Part shown: piece after piece, positions 6,953-7,457 of the stretch
How the letters are laid out: each line of letters begins with the position of its first letter
Numbering within the stretch: the first letter of the stretch is position 1
NCBI GenBank assembly: GCA_900768675.1
Contig: CAAGDT010000019.1
Span: 1 to 7,457 of the forward strand
Direction: 5' to 3'
Origin: Oscillospiraceae bacterium
GTDB lineage: Bacteria; Bacillota; Clostridia; Oscillospirales; Ruminococcaceae
Length of the DNA stretch: 7,457 bases
Program-made: the position numbers and the translations under genes
Notes under the pieces: generated by a model
What the model was told of the DNA's origin: nothing
What the model saw: the letters and a program-made list of their open reading frames with translations, nothing else
Database searches by the model: none

Positions 6953-7457
6953 TTTGTTACCTCGTTCCAGGTGGTTGTTTCGCCGGTGAAGATTTTCTGT
7001 ACCTGCTCGCTTGTAAGGTCGGTGGTGGGGTTGTCGTTATTTACGATTACTGCAATACCGTCCATAGCAATTACTGTTGAAGCCAGACCCTTTTCCTTTT
7101 CGGAGTCCTTAAGGTCACGGGAAGCCATACCGATGTCGCAGATACCGTCGATTGCGTTGGACATACCTGTAGAGGAGTCGCTCTGCTGAACCTCGATTGT
7201 AACGCCTGTGTTGATTGCGCAGTAAGCTTCCTTAAGCTTTTCCATTACGGGAGTTACAGAGCTTGAGCCGCCTACTACGATTTTGCCTGTCTTGCCTGTT
7301 GACTTGTATGCGGGAGCGTCGGAAACCTTGATATAGCCGTTAGCTTCGATTACAGCCTGTCCGTCAGCGCTCATAATATAGTCGATAAAGTCCTGAGCTA
7401 CCTCGCTTAAGCCTTCCTTGACTGCAATATTGAAGGGACGGGAGATTTTGTAGCTGC
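6949..7457 (-). CDS. pstS: Phosphate-binding protein PstS, 5' end outside the window, apparent domain permutation
   Basis: PstS is the extracytoplasmic lipoprotein that captures phosphate and delivers it to PstC-PstA. The frame is open to the right edge, leaving 168 C-terminal residues; the signal peptide and start are not visible. The visible part first shows what is normally the PstS C-terminus (YKISRPFNIAV, AQDFIDYIMSADGQAVIE, NGYIKV; fragment residues 2-44). A linker of about 13 residues follows, then what is normally the mature N-terminus (GGSSSVTPVMEKLKEAY at 62-78, QQSDSSTGMSNAI, CDIGMASRDLKD, VIAMDGIAVIVN). It stops just after FTGETTTWNEV, where a standard protein would continue to the RxxGSGT phosphate-binding segment. 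The order of halves is therefore swapped or one half duplicated. It overlaps pstC by 4 bp. Confidence 0.92.
   Translation of the reverse strand, partial: SYKISRPFNIAVKEGLSEVAQDFIDYIMSADGQAVIEANGYIKVSDAPAYKSTGKTGKIVVGGSSSVTPVMEKLKEAYCAINTGVTIEVQQSDSSTGMSNAIDGICDIGMASRDLKDSEKEKGLASTVIAMDGIAVIVNNDNPTTDLTSEQVQKIFTGETTTWNEVTK

Noticed and set aside
6949..7374. A free-standing 141-residue protein starting at the ATG at 7372-7374
   Set aside because: The frame continues upstream to the window edge with clear PstS sequence (YKISRPFNIAV), so this methionine is internal to pstS.

Overview
The window looks like chromosomal DNA of a Gram-positive Clostridia-type bacterium, possibly Ruminococcaceae/Oscillospirales. 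This is inferred from the clostridial style of the Pst and Pho proteins, strong AGGAGG-type ribosome binding sites and tightly packed reading frames; no marker gene fixes the species. It has two parts: an IS110-family insertion sequence on the left (plus strand) and a phosphate uptake and sensing operon on the right (minus strand), meeting tail to tail across a 248-bp AT-rich gap.

Positions 6-1208 carry an intact 400-residue DEDD/serine transposase of the IS110 family. The left end of the element lies outside the window. Its right end must fall somewhere in the gap; an outward-facing TTGACA at 1321-1326 with no usable downstream -10 is a candidate for the right-end half of the circle-junction promoter known in this family. 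The gap (1209-1456) also holds two AT-rich hairpins that are inverted copies of each other (1237-1312), a near-consensus leftward promoter with an extended -10 (1354-1382), and the intrinsic terminator of the pho operon (1386-1414).

Positions 1457-7457 hold, in transcription order from right to left, pstS (5' end cut off by the window), pstC, pstA, pstB, phoU, phoB (phoP in Firmicutes naming) and phoR. Most junctions overlap by 1-8 bp, so this is very probably one operon with coupled translation. PstS captures phosphate outside the cell, PstC and PstA form the membrane channel and PstB drives it with ATP. PhoU links transporter state to the sensor kinase PhoR, which phosphorylates PhoB to control the Pho regulon. 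The operon promoter and any Pho box lie beyond the right edge.

The most interesting protein-level observation is PstS. A canonical PstS C-terminus is followed, in the same frame, by a canonical PstS N-terminal half, and the protein stops where the two halves normally join. This indicates a circularly permuted or partly duplicated phosphate-binding protein. Beyond this and the IS110 element's potential guide RNA, which would be mostly outside the window, I see no evidence of a new defence or other undescribed system.
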